Assembly: GCA_035652095.1 (NCBI GenBank)
Contig: DASREM010000011.1
Span: 1-64,000 of the forward strand
Reading direction: 5' to 3'
Length of the DNA: 64,000 bases
From: DASREM01 sp035652095
GTDB lineage: Bacteria > Acidobacteriota > Terriglobia > Terriglobales > Acidobacteriaceae
Shown one piece after another: positions 8,135 through 16,019 of this stretch. The notes below the pieces were generated by a model, which worked only from the letters and a program-made list of their open reading frames with translations, was not told the origin of the DNA and did not search any database. Every line of letters starts with the position of its first letter. Position 1 is the stretch's first letter. A program made the translations under genes and the position numbers.

Positions 8135-8632
8135 ATGCCAGAGAACACTTTTGACATTGTGAGCAAGATTGACCTGCAGGAAGTGTCGAACGCGATGCAG
8201 CAGGCGTTGAAGGAAATCCATACGCGATTCGACTTGAAGGACTCCAAGTCAGCCATCGAAATGGAAGGCAAGGACGCGATCGTGCTGCACTCAATTGACG
8301 ATTACAAGCTGAAAGCGGTAAACGAAATCTTTCAGCAGAAGCTGGTGAAGCGCGGCATTTCTCTGAAGGGCCTGACCTACGCGGCGGTGGAACCCGCGGC
8401 GGGCGGCACAGTCAAGCAGAAGATCACGATGCAGCAAGGGATCCCGATTGAGAAGGCGCGCGAGATCGTGAAAGTCGTGAAGAATTCGAAGAAGAAAGTG
8501 CAGGCGTCGATCCAGGGAGACCTGGTGCGGGTGAGCGGCAAAGATCGCGATGCGCTGCAGGAGATCATCGCGTTGCTGAAGTCGCAGGATTTCGGGATTG
8601 ATATGCAGTTTACGAATTACAGGAGCAATTGA
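8135..8632 (+). CDS. yajQ: YajQ family nucleotide-binding protein
   Basis: A 165-residue member of the UPF0234/YajQ family, small cytoplasmic proteins with two ferredoxin-like folds. Some members bind cyclic di-GMP, others bind nucleic acid. Typical words are NTFDIVSKIDLQEVSNAMQQ at the start, KEIHTRFDLKDSKS, KQKITMQQGIPIEKAREIVK in the middle and LLKSQDFGIDMQFTNYRSN at the end. It has full length with an ATG start. The next gene follows closely and could be co-transcribed. Confidence 0.92.
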   Translation: MPENTFDIVSKIDLQEVSNAMQQALKEIHTRFDLKDSKSAIEMEGKDAIVLHSIDDYKLKAVNEIFQQKLVKRGISLKGLTYAAVEPAAGGTVKQKITMQQGIPIEKAREIVKVVKNSKKKVQASIQGDLVRVSGKDRDALQEIIALLKSQDFGIDMQFTNYRSN

Positions 8633-8693
8633 CGATGGCCGATTGCCAATTGGTTTCAGACTGACAGTCGGCAATCAACCATTGAAAATTCAC

Positions 8694-9683
8694 TTGAGCA
8701 CTCCGGCAGCCATTAACGGTAAAGAGATATTCGAGATGTTGCACGACGACCTCGTAGCGATCGAGCGCGAGTTCGGGCGGGACACGGTCTCGAACGTCGA
8801 AGCCATCACCGAGATCGGCGAATACCTGCGCGAAGGCGGTGGCAAGCGCATCCGTCCGGCGCTGCTGCTGCTCTCTTCCAAGCTGTTCAACTACCAGGGA
8901 CGTGGGGCGGTGAAATTGGGCGCGGTGGTGGAGATCATTCACACGGCGACCCTGGTGCATGACGACATCATTGATGAGGCGCAGACCCGGCGCGGGCGTC
9001 CGGCGGCGAATACGCAGTGGGGGAACTCGAAATGCGTATTGGCCGGGGACTGGCTTTACATGCAGGCGTTCAAGGTCGCGGTGCAGGAGAGGAATTTCCG
9101 CGTTTTGGATACGCTGATCGAGTTGACGCAGCAGATGGTCGAAGGCGAACTGCTGCAGATGGAAAAACTCGGGAAGTTGATTGCGCTGGACGAGTATTTT
9201 GATTTGATCTTCCGCAAAACGGCGTGCCTGTTTTCGGTTTGCATGCGGCTGGGTGGAATCCTCGGCGGGGCGACCGCGGAACAGGAAGCGAGCCTGTCGC
9301 AATACGGGCGCGATCTGGGGATGGCATTTCAGATTGTGGACGACGTTCTGGATCTGACGGCCTCTGAGTCAGTGCTGGGAAAACCGGTGGCCAGCGATCT
9401 GCGCGAAGGGAAAGTCACCATGGCGGTGATCCATGCGCTCGAGCGGTGTACGCCGGCGGAGCGGAAATCCATTGAGAAGATTCTGGCGGACCGCGCGTTC
9501 GATGGCGTGACGCATGAAGAGATTCTTGAGATTCTGAACCGGCACGGATCGATCGAAGCCGCCCACGAACGAGCCTCCGAGTATGCGACCCGCGCGCAGA
9601 AGGCGATCTGCACATTTCCTGACAGCGAATTCAAGCGGGCCCTGTTGTGGGCTCCCGAGTTCGTAGTAGCGCGAGAGAAGTGA
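8694..9683 (+). CDS. Polyprenyl (long-chain isoprenyl) diphosphate synthase
   Basis: A 329-residue all-helical prenyltransferase that condenses isopentenyl diphosphate onto an allylic primer to make a long chain, probably for the menaquinone side chain. Both Asp-rich motifs are visible: LVHDDIIDEAQTRRGR and FQIVDDVLDLTA. EGGGKRIRPALLLL is the usual substrate-binding helix. I chose TTG 8694 because the preceding in-frame residues look non-coding and overlap yajQ, and the protein then has the usual length; there is no strong ribosome site, so the start is uncertain. Chain length cannot be read from the sequence. Confidence 0.9.
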   Translation: MSTPAAINGKEIFEMLHDDLVAIEREFGRDTVSNVEAITEIGEYLREGGGKRIRPALLLLSSKLFNYQGRGAVKLGAVVEIIHTATLVHDDIIDEAQTRRGRPAANTQWGNSKCVLAGDWLYMQAFKVAVQERNFRVLDTLIELTQQMVEGELLQMEKLGKLIALDEYFDLIFRKTACLFSVCMRLGGILGGATAEQEASLSQYGRDLGMAFQIVDDVLDLTASESVLGKPVASDLREGKVTMAVIHALERCTPAERKSIEKILADRAFDGVTHEEILEILNRHGSIEAAHERASEYATRAQKAICTFPDSEFKRALLWAPEFVVAREK

Positions 9684-9740
9684 GTGTCTTCGCCATAGCC
9701 CAGAGAATCTAAAACCGCAGAGTCCGATGCGGTACAAGAT

Positions 9741-10244
9741 TTATCTTTTCACAGCCACGCCCACCATCTCAAAGCGGCCACCGAGAAGCAGCGGGCCGGA
9801 TCCCAGGAACGCTCTCGCCGGGAATTCTTTCGCGAAGCGTTTCACGTAGGCCTCGTTGAATTTCCCCCAGAGTGACACGTCAGGCGAATAGACTTGTACG
9901 TACACCAGGTCGTCCATGCTCATCCCCGCCTGGGCGAGCACTGCTTCGAAGCCGTCAAACAACAGCCGCAATTCCTCATTGATGTCCTTCGCCGCTTGCC
10001 CGGTCGCGGGATCGATTCCAATGCGGCCCGAAAGATAGAGCGTATCTCCGACCAGCACCCCATCACTGAACGGCAGGTTTGCCGGACGTCCGGGCAGGTT
10101 GATATAGCGTCGTCCTGATGACATAGAAGAATCCTTTCCTGAAGTTGAAGCCGGTTTTGGCGCGGTTTTCGCCGTCGGCTGCGCGAACCCGCTCGCACCG
10201 GCCACGATCAGGATTGCCATCGCACAGAGCAAAACTTTTTTCAT
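9741..10244 (-). CDS. RidA family protein with a signal peptide
   Basis: A 168-residue protein. Residues about 1-23 (MKKVLLCAMAILIVAGASG...FAQ) form a signal peptide, followed by a Pro/Lys/Ser linker and then a RidA/YjgF-type domain (DGVLVGDTLYLSGRIGID, LLFDGFEAVLAQAGMSMDDL, PARAFLGSGPLLLGG). The Arg of the family active site is retained. RidA proteins normally hydrolyse reactive enamine/imine intermediates in the cytosol; this one appears to be exported. ATG 10244 is preferred over 10250 because GGAG lies seven bases upstream. It is convergent with the prenyl synthase and divergent from the next gene. Confidence 0.85.
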   Translation of the reverse strand: MKKVLLCAMAILIVAGASGFAQPTAKTAPKPASTSGKDSSMSSGRRYINLPGRPANLPFSDGVLVGDTLYLSGRIGIDPATGQAAKDINEELRLLFDGFEAVLAQAGMSMDDLVYVQVYSPDVSLWGKFNEAYVKRFAKEFPARAFLGSGPLLLGGRFEMVGVAVKR

Positions 10245-10394
10245 GAGCATTCTCCGGTCCTCGAATTTGGCGCGCATAATTGCATGGTCCGGCGCCGCTC
10301 AAGCATATATCAAGGCATACGGCACGGGACCGGGCTTCCGGCATGTGGCGACGCATTATTGTTTATACTGACATTCGGGTGAGGCACCTCAGTC

Positions 10395-11366
10395 ATGCAT
10401 GATTTCATGGCGCTGATCGAGCGTCACGGGTACCTGCTGGTCTCGTCGATCGTGTTCGCCGAGGCGGTTGGGCTTCCCGTACCGGCCGCGATCGGGTTGG
10501 TGGGGGCCGGAGCGGCGGCGGCTTCCGGCATCCTGCATCCCGGGCTCATGCTGCTGTCCGTGCTTCTCTCGATGATGGCAGGGGATGCGCTTTTGTTTGT
10601 GCTGGGCCGTTACACCGGCTGGGCGTTGCTGGGCGTGCTCTGCCGGGTGTCGGTGAACCCGGAGACCTGCATCCTGCGCTCGGCGGAGTCGTTTTACAAG
10701 CGCGGGAAGGCGACGCTGATCATTGCCAAGTTTATTCCCGGCATAAACACGATGGCGCCGCCACTGGCTGGCAGCATGAGGATGCGGCCGTGGCAGTTCG
10801 TGCGGCTGGACTTCCTGGGAGCGTCCCTGTACATCCTGGCTTACTTCGGGGTGGGGTACGTATTTCGCGATTTCCTGGCTACCATCACGCACGGACTGCA
10901 AACCGCCGGGCGAGCCATGGAGGAAGTGCTGCTGCTGGCAATCATCGGGTACGCAGTCTACAGGATCTGGCTGTATCGGAAGAATTCCGTGTACCGGGTA
11001 GTTCCGCGGATCCAGGTCGAGGAGTTGGCGCGACGGCTGGCTTCGGAAAACGAGTCGAATGTGCTGATCGCGGACGTGCGGAGCCACGGCTATTACGACC
11101 CCGGGGCGGCGCGCATCAAGGGATCGGTGCGGCTGGAGCCCAACAATCTTGCGGAAGAGCTGAAGAACTTCCCTAAAGACAAGGACATTTATCTGTACTG
11201 TACTTGAGCACGCGAAGCCACGAGCGCCCGGGTGGCGCACATGCTGCGGGAGCAGGGATTCAACGCATTTGTGATCGTGGGCGGACTGGCGGCCTGGAAG
11301 AAAGCGGGGCAGCCGCTGGAGTCGGTCCCGGGCAATGATCTGGTGAAGCTGCCCACATTCAATTGA
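10395..11366 (+). CDS. DedA membrane protein fused to a rhodanese domain, with in-frame UGA at the catalytic Cys (candidate selenoprotein)
   Basis: The full reading is 323 residues if UGA 11205-11207 is decoded. Residues 1-200 are a DedA/SNARE-associated membrane domain (ERHGYLLVSSIVFAEAVGLP, FIPGINTMAPPLAGS, then a TM segment around ILAYFGVGYVF). Residues about 205-315 are a rhodanese domain (NVLIADVRSHGYYDPGAARI, IYLYCT then UGA then AREATSARVAHML, and VGGLAAWKKAGQPLE before TGA 11364-11366). Counting back from TS and the GF of EQGFNAF, UGA falls exactly on the catalytic Cys. The sequence after UGA is intact homologous coding sequence. Either this is selenocysteine, or it is a nonsense mutation or sequencing error that truncates the enzyme at residue 270. 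No sel genes lie in the window. Confidence 0.75.
11224..11238 (+). promoter_or_regulatory. Possible bacterial SECIS-like hairpin after the in-frame UGA
   Basis: GCGCC (11224-11228), loop CGGGT, GGCGC (11234-11238) form a perfect five-pair stem whose small loop contains GG. The loop begins 22 bases after the UGA, within the range described for bacterial SECIS elements. An alternative fold pairs GCCAC (11217-11221) with GTGGC (11232-11236). The stem is short and could be chance in GC-rich coding DNA. Confidence 0.35.
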
Positions 11367-11373
11367 GGTTTTC

Positions 11374-11952
11374 TTGCCGAAAGAAGTCGAGATCAAGTTC
11401 GCCATTCACGATCTGCGGCAGCTTGAGCGCAAGCTGGGGCAGGCGGGATTTCGGCGGATCACCCCTTTCACTCATGAGATGAATACGCTTTACGATCTGC
11501 CAGGGCATCCCCTGCGCCGGCAGGGAGCGTTGCTTCGGCTGCGAAAATACGGGCCCAAATGGGTCATCACCCACAAAGCGAAAGGGATCGCGGGACGGCA
11601 CAAGTCCCGGGTGGAAACCGAGACTTCGGTCGAAGACGGGGCGAAGATGGATGCGATCCTGCACGCGCTGGGATTCCGGCCCAGTTTCCTTTATGAAAAA
11701 CAGCGCGCGGAGTGGGCGGACGGGACTGGGCATGTCCTGCTGGATCAGACCCCGGTGGGAGATTTCGGGGAGATCGAAGGGCCGGCGCGCTGGATTGATA
11801 AGACTGCCAAGCTGCTTGGGATTTCCCCGGCGGATTACAACACCAAGAGTTACGCAGAAGTGTTTTTCGATTGGAAGCGGCGGACCAGGAGTTCGGCCAA
11901 TGAGATGACGTTCGCCGCCGTGGAGGAGAGTTTGGGCCGCACACGACGGTAG
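11374..11952 (+). CDS. CYTH-domain protein (class IV adenylate cyclase / CyaB-like)
   Basis: A 192-residue protein. It has the CYTH signature EVEIKF at residues 4-9, further conserved charged strands (ALLRLRKYGPKWVITHKAK, KSRVETETSV) and GDFGEIEGPARWID near residue 130. Family members act on triphosphates: CyaB-type proteins make cAMP, others hydrolyse thiamine triphosphate or inorganic triphosphate. The sequence alone does not decide between these. The start is TTG 11374, seven bases after the upstream stop, so translation is probably coupled to the DedA-rhodanese gene. Confidence 0.8.
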   Translation: MPKEVEIKFAIHDLRQLERKLGQAGFRRITPFTHEMNTLYDLPGHPLRRQGALLRLRKYGPKWVITHKAKGIAGRHKSRVETETSVEDGAKMDAILHALGFRPSFLYEKQRAEWADGTGHVLLDQTPVGDFGEIEGPARWIDKTAKLLGISPADYNTKSYAEVFFDWKRRTRSSANEMTFAAVEESLGRTRR

Positions 11953-11979
11953 GTCCCGGGCCTGGGAGAACTGCGAAAG

Positions 11980-13554
11980 GTGGAAGTGGAAACCCTGGCG
12001 GCAAATTCGCCGGCTACGCTTTCGGGTAAGCAGCAAGGACTGGCGCGAGGCCTGTTGTACGGTCTGCCGGGAATCGTGCTGCTTACGCATGTGCTGCTAA
12101 GCGGGCGCTACGGATATTTCCGCGACGAGTTGTACTTCCTGGATTGCGCGCGACACCTGGATTGGGGCTATGTGGATATGGCTCCTATGATCGCGTTGTT
12201 CGCCCGCGTTGCGCTCGCGCTCGGCGGATCGTTGCACGTGCTGCGGACGATGGCCGGCCTGGCAGGCGCAACGATAGTGGCCCTCACGATATTGATCGCG
12301 TGGCGGCTCGGCGGAGGCAAGTTCGCGCAAGGCCTGGCGGGATTGTGCGCCGCCATGGCCCCCGCATATCTGGCGACCGCCAGCCTATTTACGATGAATG
12401 TCTTTGAAGTCTGCTACTGGACCGCGTGCGTGTACGTGGTCGTGCGCATCGTTCAGACGGAGAATTCCCGGTTATGGATTTGGTTCGGCGTACTGGCAGG
12501 ACTGGGGCTGATGAACAAGCACTCCACTTTGTTCTTCGGGTTCGCGGTGCTCGTGGGAGTGCTGCTTACGCCGTTGCGCCGCGAGCTGATGAAGCCGTGG
12601 ATCTGGGTCGGAGGCGCAATTGCTGTTGCGATCTTTTTGCCTAATCTGATCTGGCAGGTACGCCATCACTTCCCCACCCTCGAAGACCTCCACAACGTCG
12701 AGGTCAGCGGCAAGAACGTCGTTCTACCTCCCGGGGCTTTTGTGAAGCAGCAGATCATGATGGTGCACCCGATCCTGTTCCCGGTATGGCTGGCGGGGTT
12801 GTGGTACTTCCTGTTCGGCAAAGGCACGAAGTACCGTGCGTTGGGATGGATCTACCTGGTGTTGCTGGCGACTTTCATCGTGCTGCATGGCAAAGATTAT
12901 TACCTGGCTCCGGCATACGCGATGTTATTCGCCGGAGGCGCGCTGGCAATCGAGGGCTGGCTCGAGACATCTTCATGGACGCGCGCGAAGTTGTGGCCGA
13001 AGGCGGCGATCGCTGGAGCGATCTTCGGGCTTACTGTGCTGGTGGCGCCGGCTGTGTTGCCAGTGCTATCCCCGGGGGATCAGCTGGCTTACCGGCAACG
13101 GCTTCATATCGAAGATAAGAAAACCGAAGTCCATCACGAAGGGCCTTTGCCGCAGATGTTCGGCGATCAGTTTGGATGGCCGGAGCTGGTAGCCGAAGTG
13201 GGGACTTTCTACCAGTCGCTGCCTGTGGAGGTGCGGGAAAAGACGGCGATCCTGGCCGGGAACTATGGCGAAGCGGGCGCGGTCGATTTGTTCGGCGCGC
13301 AATACGGGTTGCCGACTGCGATCAGTGGACACCAGAACCACTACTATTGGGGGCTGATGGGCTTCAACGGCGACAATTTCATCACGATCCAGTACGGGCC
13401 GCATTACCTGGGCGAGATTTGCAAGGCGGTGGGACCGGTGATGTTCCATTCGAACCCGTGGGGGATGGCGGAGGAGAACCATGAGATCTATTTTTGCCGC
13501 GGGTTGAAGAAGCCGTTAGCGGAAATCTTTGAGGACCAGAAGCATTGGAATTGA
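11980..13554 (+). CDS. Family 39-type integral membrane glycosyltransferase
   Basis: A 524-residue membrane protein. An N-terminal first helix around GLLYGLPGIVLLTHVLL is followed by the diagnostic loop YGYFRDELYFLDCARHLDWGY, whose DE matches the catalytic acidic pair of ArnT/PMT-like lipid-linked sugar transferases. About 8-10 helices follow and a soluble C-terminal domain of about 160 residues lies outside. It likely moves a sugar from a polyprenyl phosphate donor to a lipid or protein in the periplasm; the acceptor is unknown. The start is GTG 11980 with AAAGG just upstream. It probably shares a transcript with the CYTH gene, 27 bases away. Confidence 0.85.
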   Translation: MEVETLAANSPATLSGKQQGLARGLLYGLPGIVLLTHVLLSGRYGYFRDELYFLDCARHLDWGYVDMAPMIALFARVALALGGSLHVLRTMAGLAGATIVALTILIAWRLGGGKFAQGLAGLCAAMAPAYLATASLFTMNVFEVCYWTACVYVVVRIVQTENSRLWIWFGVLAGLGLMNKHSTLFFGFAVLVGVLLTPLRRELMKPWIWVGGAIAVAIFLPNLIWQVRHHFPTLEDLHNVEVSGKNVVLPPGAFVKQQIMMVHPILFPVWLAGLWYFLFGKGTKYRALGWIYLVLLATFIVLHGKDYYLAPAYAMLFAGGALAIEGWLETSSWTRAKLWPKAAIAGAIFGLTVLVAPAVLPVLSPGDQLAYRQRLHIEDKKTEVHHEGPLPQMFGDQFGWPELVAEVGTFYQSLPVEVREKTAILAGNYGEAGAVDLFGAQYGLPTAISGHQNHYYWGLMGFNGDNFITIQYGPHYLGEICKAVGPVMFHSNPWGMAEENHEIYFCRGLKKPLAEIFEDQKHWN

Positions 13555-13598
13555 CGGGACCCCGAACGGATTGGTGGCGGCCGCTTGTGGTTCAACGC

Positions 13599-13622
13599 GT
13601 GCAGGGGCGACCGCCCCTGCAC
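13599..13622. terminator. Perfect 10-bp hairpin between convergent genes
   Basis: GTGCAGGGGC, loop GACC, GCCCCTGCAC. It sits between the ends of the glycosyltransferase (+) and the RsbRD_N-like gene (-). No long T tract follows, so it may be a repeat-type palindrome or a weak bidirectional terminator. Confidence 0.5.
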
Positions 13623-13631
13623 AATTGTTTC

Positions 13632-14090
13632 TCAGGCGTGCGTTTCCATTGTTGGGTTGGAATTCGCGTATTGCTCGAAACCTTCGCTGGCGTAACAGAG
13701 GGCGTGATCAAAAAACTGGTCAAGTAGCCGCAGCAGTTCCATCTCGCCGTAGAGTTCGATCGGGCTTTGCAGAAATCCCTGGCGTTGCAGGAAATCCCAC
13801 AAATATTCCTTGGTCATGACCAGGGCCCAGCTGAAGTCGGCGAACGAGACCCCTTGCGAGGCGCGGCGGGCGCCGATCGTCATGTAGCGGCTCTCGATGT
13901 CGATTTCAGGACGGGTAAGCAACCAATCGCTGAGGTGGTGGAAAATTTCGTAAACCCGGGCGCGCAGCTCGTCGGGGGGAACTTTTCTCAGGTCCGAGGT
14001 ACGGCCGGAAGTTTCAAGTTTTGCAATCAGGCCCTGGGCCAGCTCATCGGAATGAAATTCAATCAAGCGGACTAAACGAAGAGCAATCAT
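13632..14090 (-). CDS. RsbRD_N-like all-helical sensor-type domain protein
   Basis: A 152-residue, wholly helical protein. The words RLIEFHSDELAQGLIAKLE, VYEIFHHLSDWLLTR, EIDIESRYMTIGARRASQGV and WDFLQRQGF resemble the globin-like N-terminal domain of RsbRD stress-signalling proteins and related histidine kinases. It stands alone without a STAS or kinase partner in the window. ATG 14090 is chosen because GGAG lies ten bases upstream and the in-frame extension to 14231 reads like non-coding sequence. The function is unproven; a modulatory or partner-binding role is a guess from the family. Confidence 0.6.
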   Translation of the reverse strand: MIALRLVRLIEFHSDELAQGLIAKLETSGRTSDLRKVPPDELRARVYEIFHHLSDWLLTRPEIDIESRYMTIGARRASQGVSFADFSWALVMTKEYLWDFLQRQGFLQSPIELYGEMELLRLLDQFFDHALCYASEGFEQYANSNPTMETHA

Positions 14091-14199
14091 ATTTCGCCAT
14101 CTCCACACTAGATCGGATGCATCCAGTTCTTTGCAGGATGCCGGAAAAAGAGAGCGACAGGCGGGAGAGGATAACCTGCCGCTTATATCGTAATACGAC

Positions 14200-14208
14200 A
14201 TTATAACA
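14200..14208 (-). promoter_or_regulatory. Extended -10 promoter for the RsbRD_N-like gene
   Basis: The minus strand reads TGTTATAATG, a perfect TATAAT preceded by TGn, the extended -10 form that can work without a -35 box. No good -35 is seen. It would give a leader of about 100 bases before ATG 14090. Confidence 0.45.
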
Positions 14209-14236
14209 CGGTGAAGCGGACGGCCGGGCATCGGGC

Positions 14237-15856
14237 TTAGGGCCGCCCGCCGGTTTGCGCCTGGGGGCTGAGTTTTTTCCGGGCCGTCACCAACTCGGGC
14301 CGCTCGTTGCCGAGGGCCACCTCGGTGAGTTGCTTGAAGTACTGTCCTGCCGCCGAGCCAATGCCCGCGGCCTCCGCCGAAGTGGCGGCCCCATAGAGGG
14401 CGTTAAAGCGATTGGGCGCTACTTTCAGCACCGCTTCGTACTCGGCCTGCGCTTCCTGAGGCTGCTTTTCCAGCGCAAACAACTCGGCCAGCATCTCGCG
14501 GGCGGGTGTGATCGCGCCAGGAGTCACCGAATCCTTGTCCATGCTCTCCTCGAGAGCTGCGACATCGCGCATATTGGCGATTGCATCTGTGGGCTTGCCA
14601 TTTTTCTCCTGGATCCAGGCGGCAACTTCGCGGCGCTGCACTTCAATCTGCTTTGACCAGTATTCGTTCATGGGCCTGGCTTTGTCGCGCAAGCTGGCGA
14701 GAACCCGCTCAGCTTCGGAGGCGCGCACGAGGTTGCCGGAACGGGCGCTGCCGATGCCGATCGCCATCCAGGTAATGGCCTGCGCCCACGGAACTGCGTC
14801 GGTTCTGACTTGAAGTGCGCTGGCCTCATCCCATTTGCCGAGCTCGATCGCGTAGCGCGCGGGAATGGCCGCCATGGCATAGTCGCCGGTCAAAGTAAGC
14901 CCATGGACGGGGGGTAAAGAATTCATCTGCTCCAGGACCGATTTGGCGCGGCCCACCTGTCCGCTTTGAAGGTACGCGTACTCGAGGTAGTCAAGCGCAT
15001 GCAGGCGCTGGTCGCGGGCTTCGCCGGTGTGCGACCTGGCTTCGTCGTCCGCGGCGCGCTGGGCGGATTCCTTGTTGGAGTTGATGGATTCTTCCCACGA
15101 TCCCACCCGGGTAAAAATGTGGGAGGGCATGTGATTGGCATGCGCCGAGGCGGGAGCGATGGTGGCATACGCGCGGGCGGCGTTCAGCCCCTTCTCGGCA
15201 AGAGCAGGGTTGTCGTAGCAGTGGATCAGGTAATGCGCGACTCCGGGATGCATGGGTAGCTTGGCGAAGATGGGCTCGAGGATCTCGGCGCACTTCTGCT
15301 GGTTGGCGTACGTCTTGTCGGTTTTGGGCGCGGTGATGTCGAGAGTCAGAGCGTGGAAGATGGCGGCTTCGGTGTCGTTCGGATAGGCCGCTTGCAGTTC
15401 AGCCATTTTCTTTTCGAAAGCCTGCGCGTGCGCGTACTTGTCTTTGCTGTCCTCGCGATAGATTTCGCCGATGGCGTCAATGTAGGCTTTTTCGCGCGCA
15501 GTAGTCTGCTTGTTCGCCGTGGCGGTTTCTTCCGCCTTTTGCCAGGCCGATCGTCCAGCGTTCATGTCGCCGTTGTTCCAGAGGCCGTGGTAGTGCGACA
15601 TGGCGATGCCCCACTGCGCCATGGCGCAGCCGGGATCGTGGCTGGAGACCTCGGCGAAGGCGGCGCGGGCGGCTTCGTATTGAAACGAGTGCAGTAGAGC
15701 GACGGAGTGGTTGAACCTGTCGGCCACGTGCGGGGAGCAGGAGGTGTCGAACCGGACCTCGCCTACGTCGCCGTCTCCAGGCATGTGGTGGTGCATTTCC
15801 TGGGCGGGGGCGAACGTCGTGAGCAGCAGGCAGGCTAAGACGATTCGTAACGGCAT
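14237..15856 (-). CDS. Exported TPR-repeat protein
   Basis: A 539-residue protein with a signal peptide (residues about 1-18, MPLRIVLACLLLTTFAPAQ), then a His/Met-rich start (EMHHHMPGDGD), then helical repeats throughout. Visible TPR-like units include SVALLHSFQYEAARAAFAEV, LEYAYLQSGQVGRAKSVLEQ and EAQAEYEAVLKVAPNRF. The short word CAMAQWGIAMSHYHGLWNN is characteristic of a group of exported TPR proteins. TPRs normally bind proteins; no enzyme domain is seen. The start is ATG 15856 with AGGAG six bases upstream. The short gap before secA contains a dispersed repeat. Confidence 0.8.
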   Translation of the reverse strand: MPLRIVLACLLLTTFAPAQEMHHHMPGDGDVGEVRFDTSCSPHVADRFNHSVALLHSFQYEAARAAFAEVSSHDPGCAMAQWGIAMSHYHGLWNNGDMNAGRSAWQKAEETATANKQTTAREKAYIDAIGEIYREDSKDKYAHAQAFEKKMAELQAAYPNDTEAAIFHALTLDITAPKTDKTYANQQKCAEILEPIFAKLPMHPGVAHYLIHCYDNPALAEKGLNAARAYATIAPASAHANHMPSHIFTRVGSWEESINSNKESAQRAADDEARSHTGEARDQRLHALDYLEYAYLQSGQVGRAKSVLEQMNSLPPVHGLTLTGDYAMAAIPARYAIELGKWDEASALQVRTDAVPWAQAITWMAIGIGSARSGNLVRASEAERVLASLRDKARPMNEYWSKQIEVQRREVAAWIQEKNGKPTDAIANMRDVAALEESMDKDSVTPGAITPAREMLAELFALEKQPQEAQAEYEAVLKVAPNRFNALYGAATSAEAAGIGSAAGQYFKQLTEVALGNERPELVTARKKLSPQAQTGGRP

Positions 15857-15980
15857 AGAGCACTCCTGGAGCGGATTAGGAATTTTATATCGGGAGAGTG
15901 GTCAAAACCTAAATCACCGCGGGAAATACCGTTGATTAGGGGTTCGAGTTCCAAGGTGCACTTCTAGAGAACACGATATA

Positions 15981-16014
15981 GACCACCAAGGACATTAAGT
16001 CACACGAAGGAAGA
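15981..16014. repeat. Single copy of the CACAAAGGACAC-type repeat
   Basis: The sequence GACCACCAAGGACATTAAGT followed by CACACGAAGGAAG matches the units at 3383-3456 and 4835-4922 with a few changes. It lies just downstream of the secA stop. Confidence 0.6.
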
Positions 16015-16019
16015 CTGGC

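Noticed and set aside
10395..11207. DedA-rhodanese as a normal 270-residue gene ending at UGA
   Set aside because: The sequence after UGA is clearly homologous rhodanese coding sequence, so a simple end there is unlikely; a selenoprotein or a recent nonsense change fits better.
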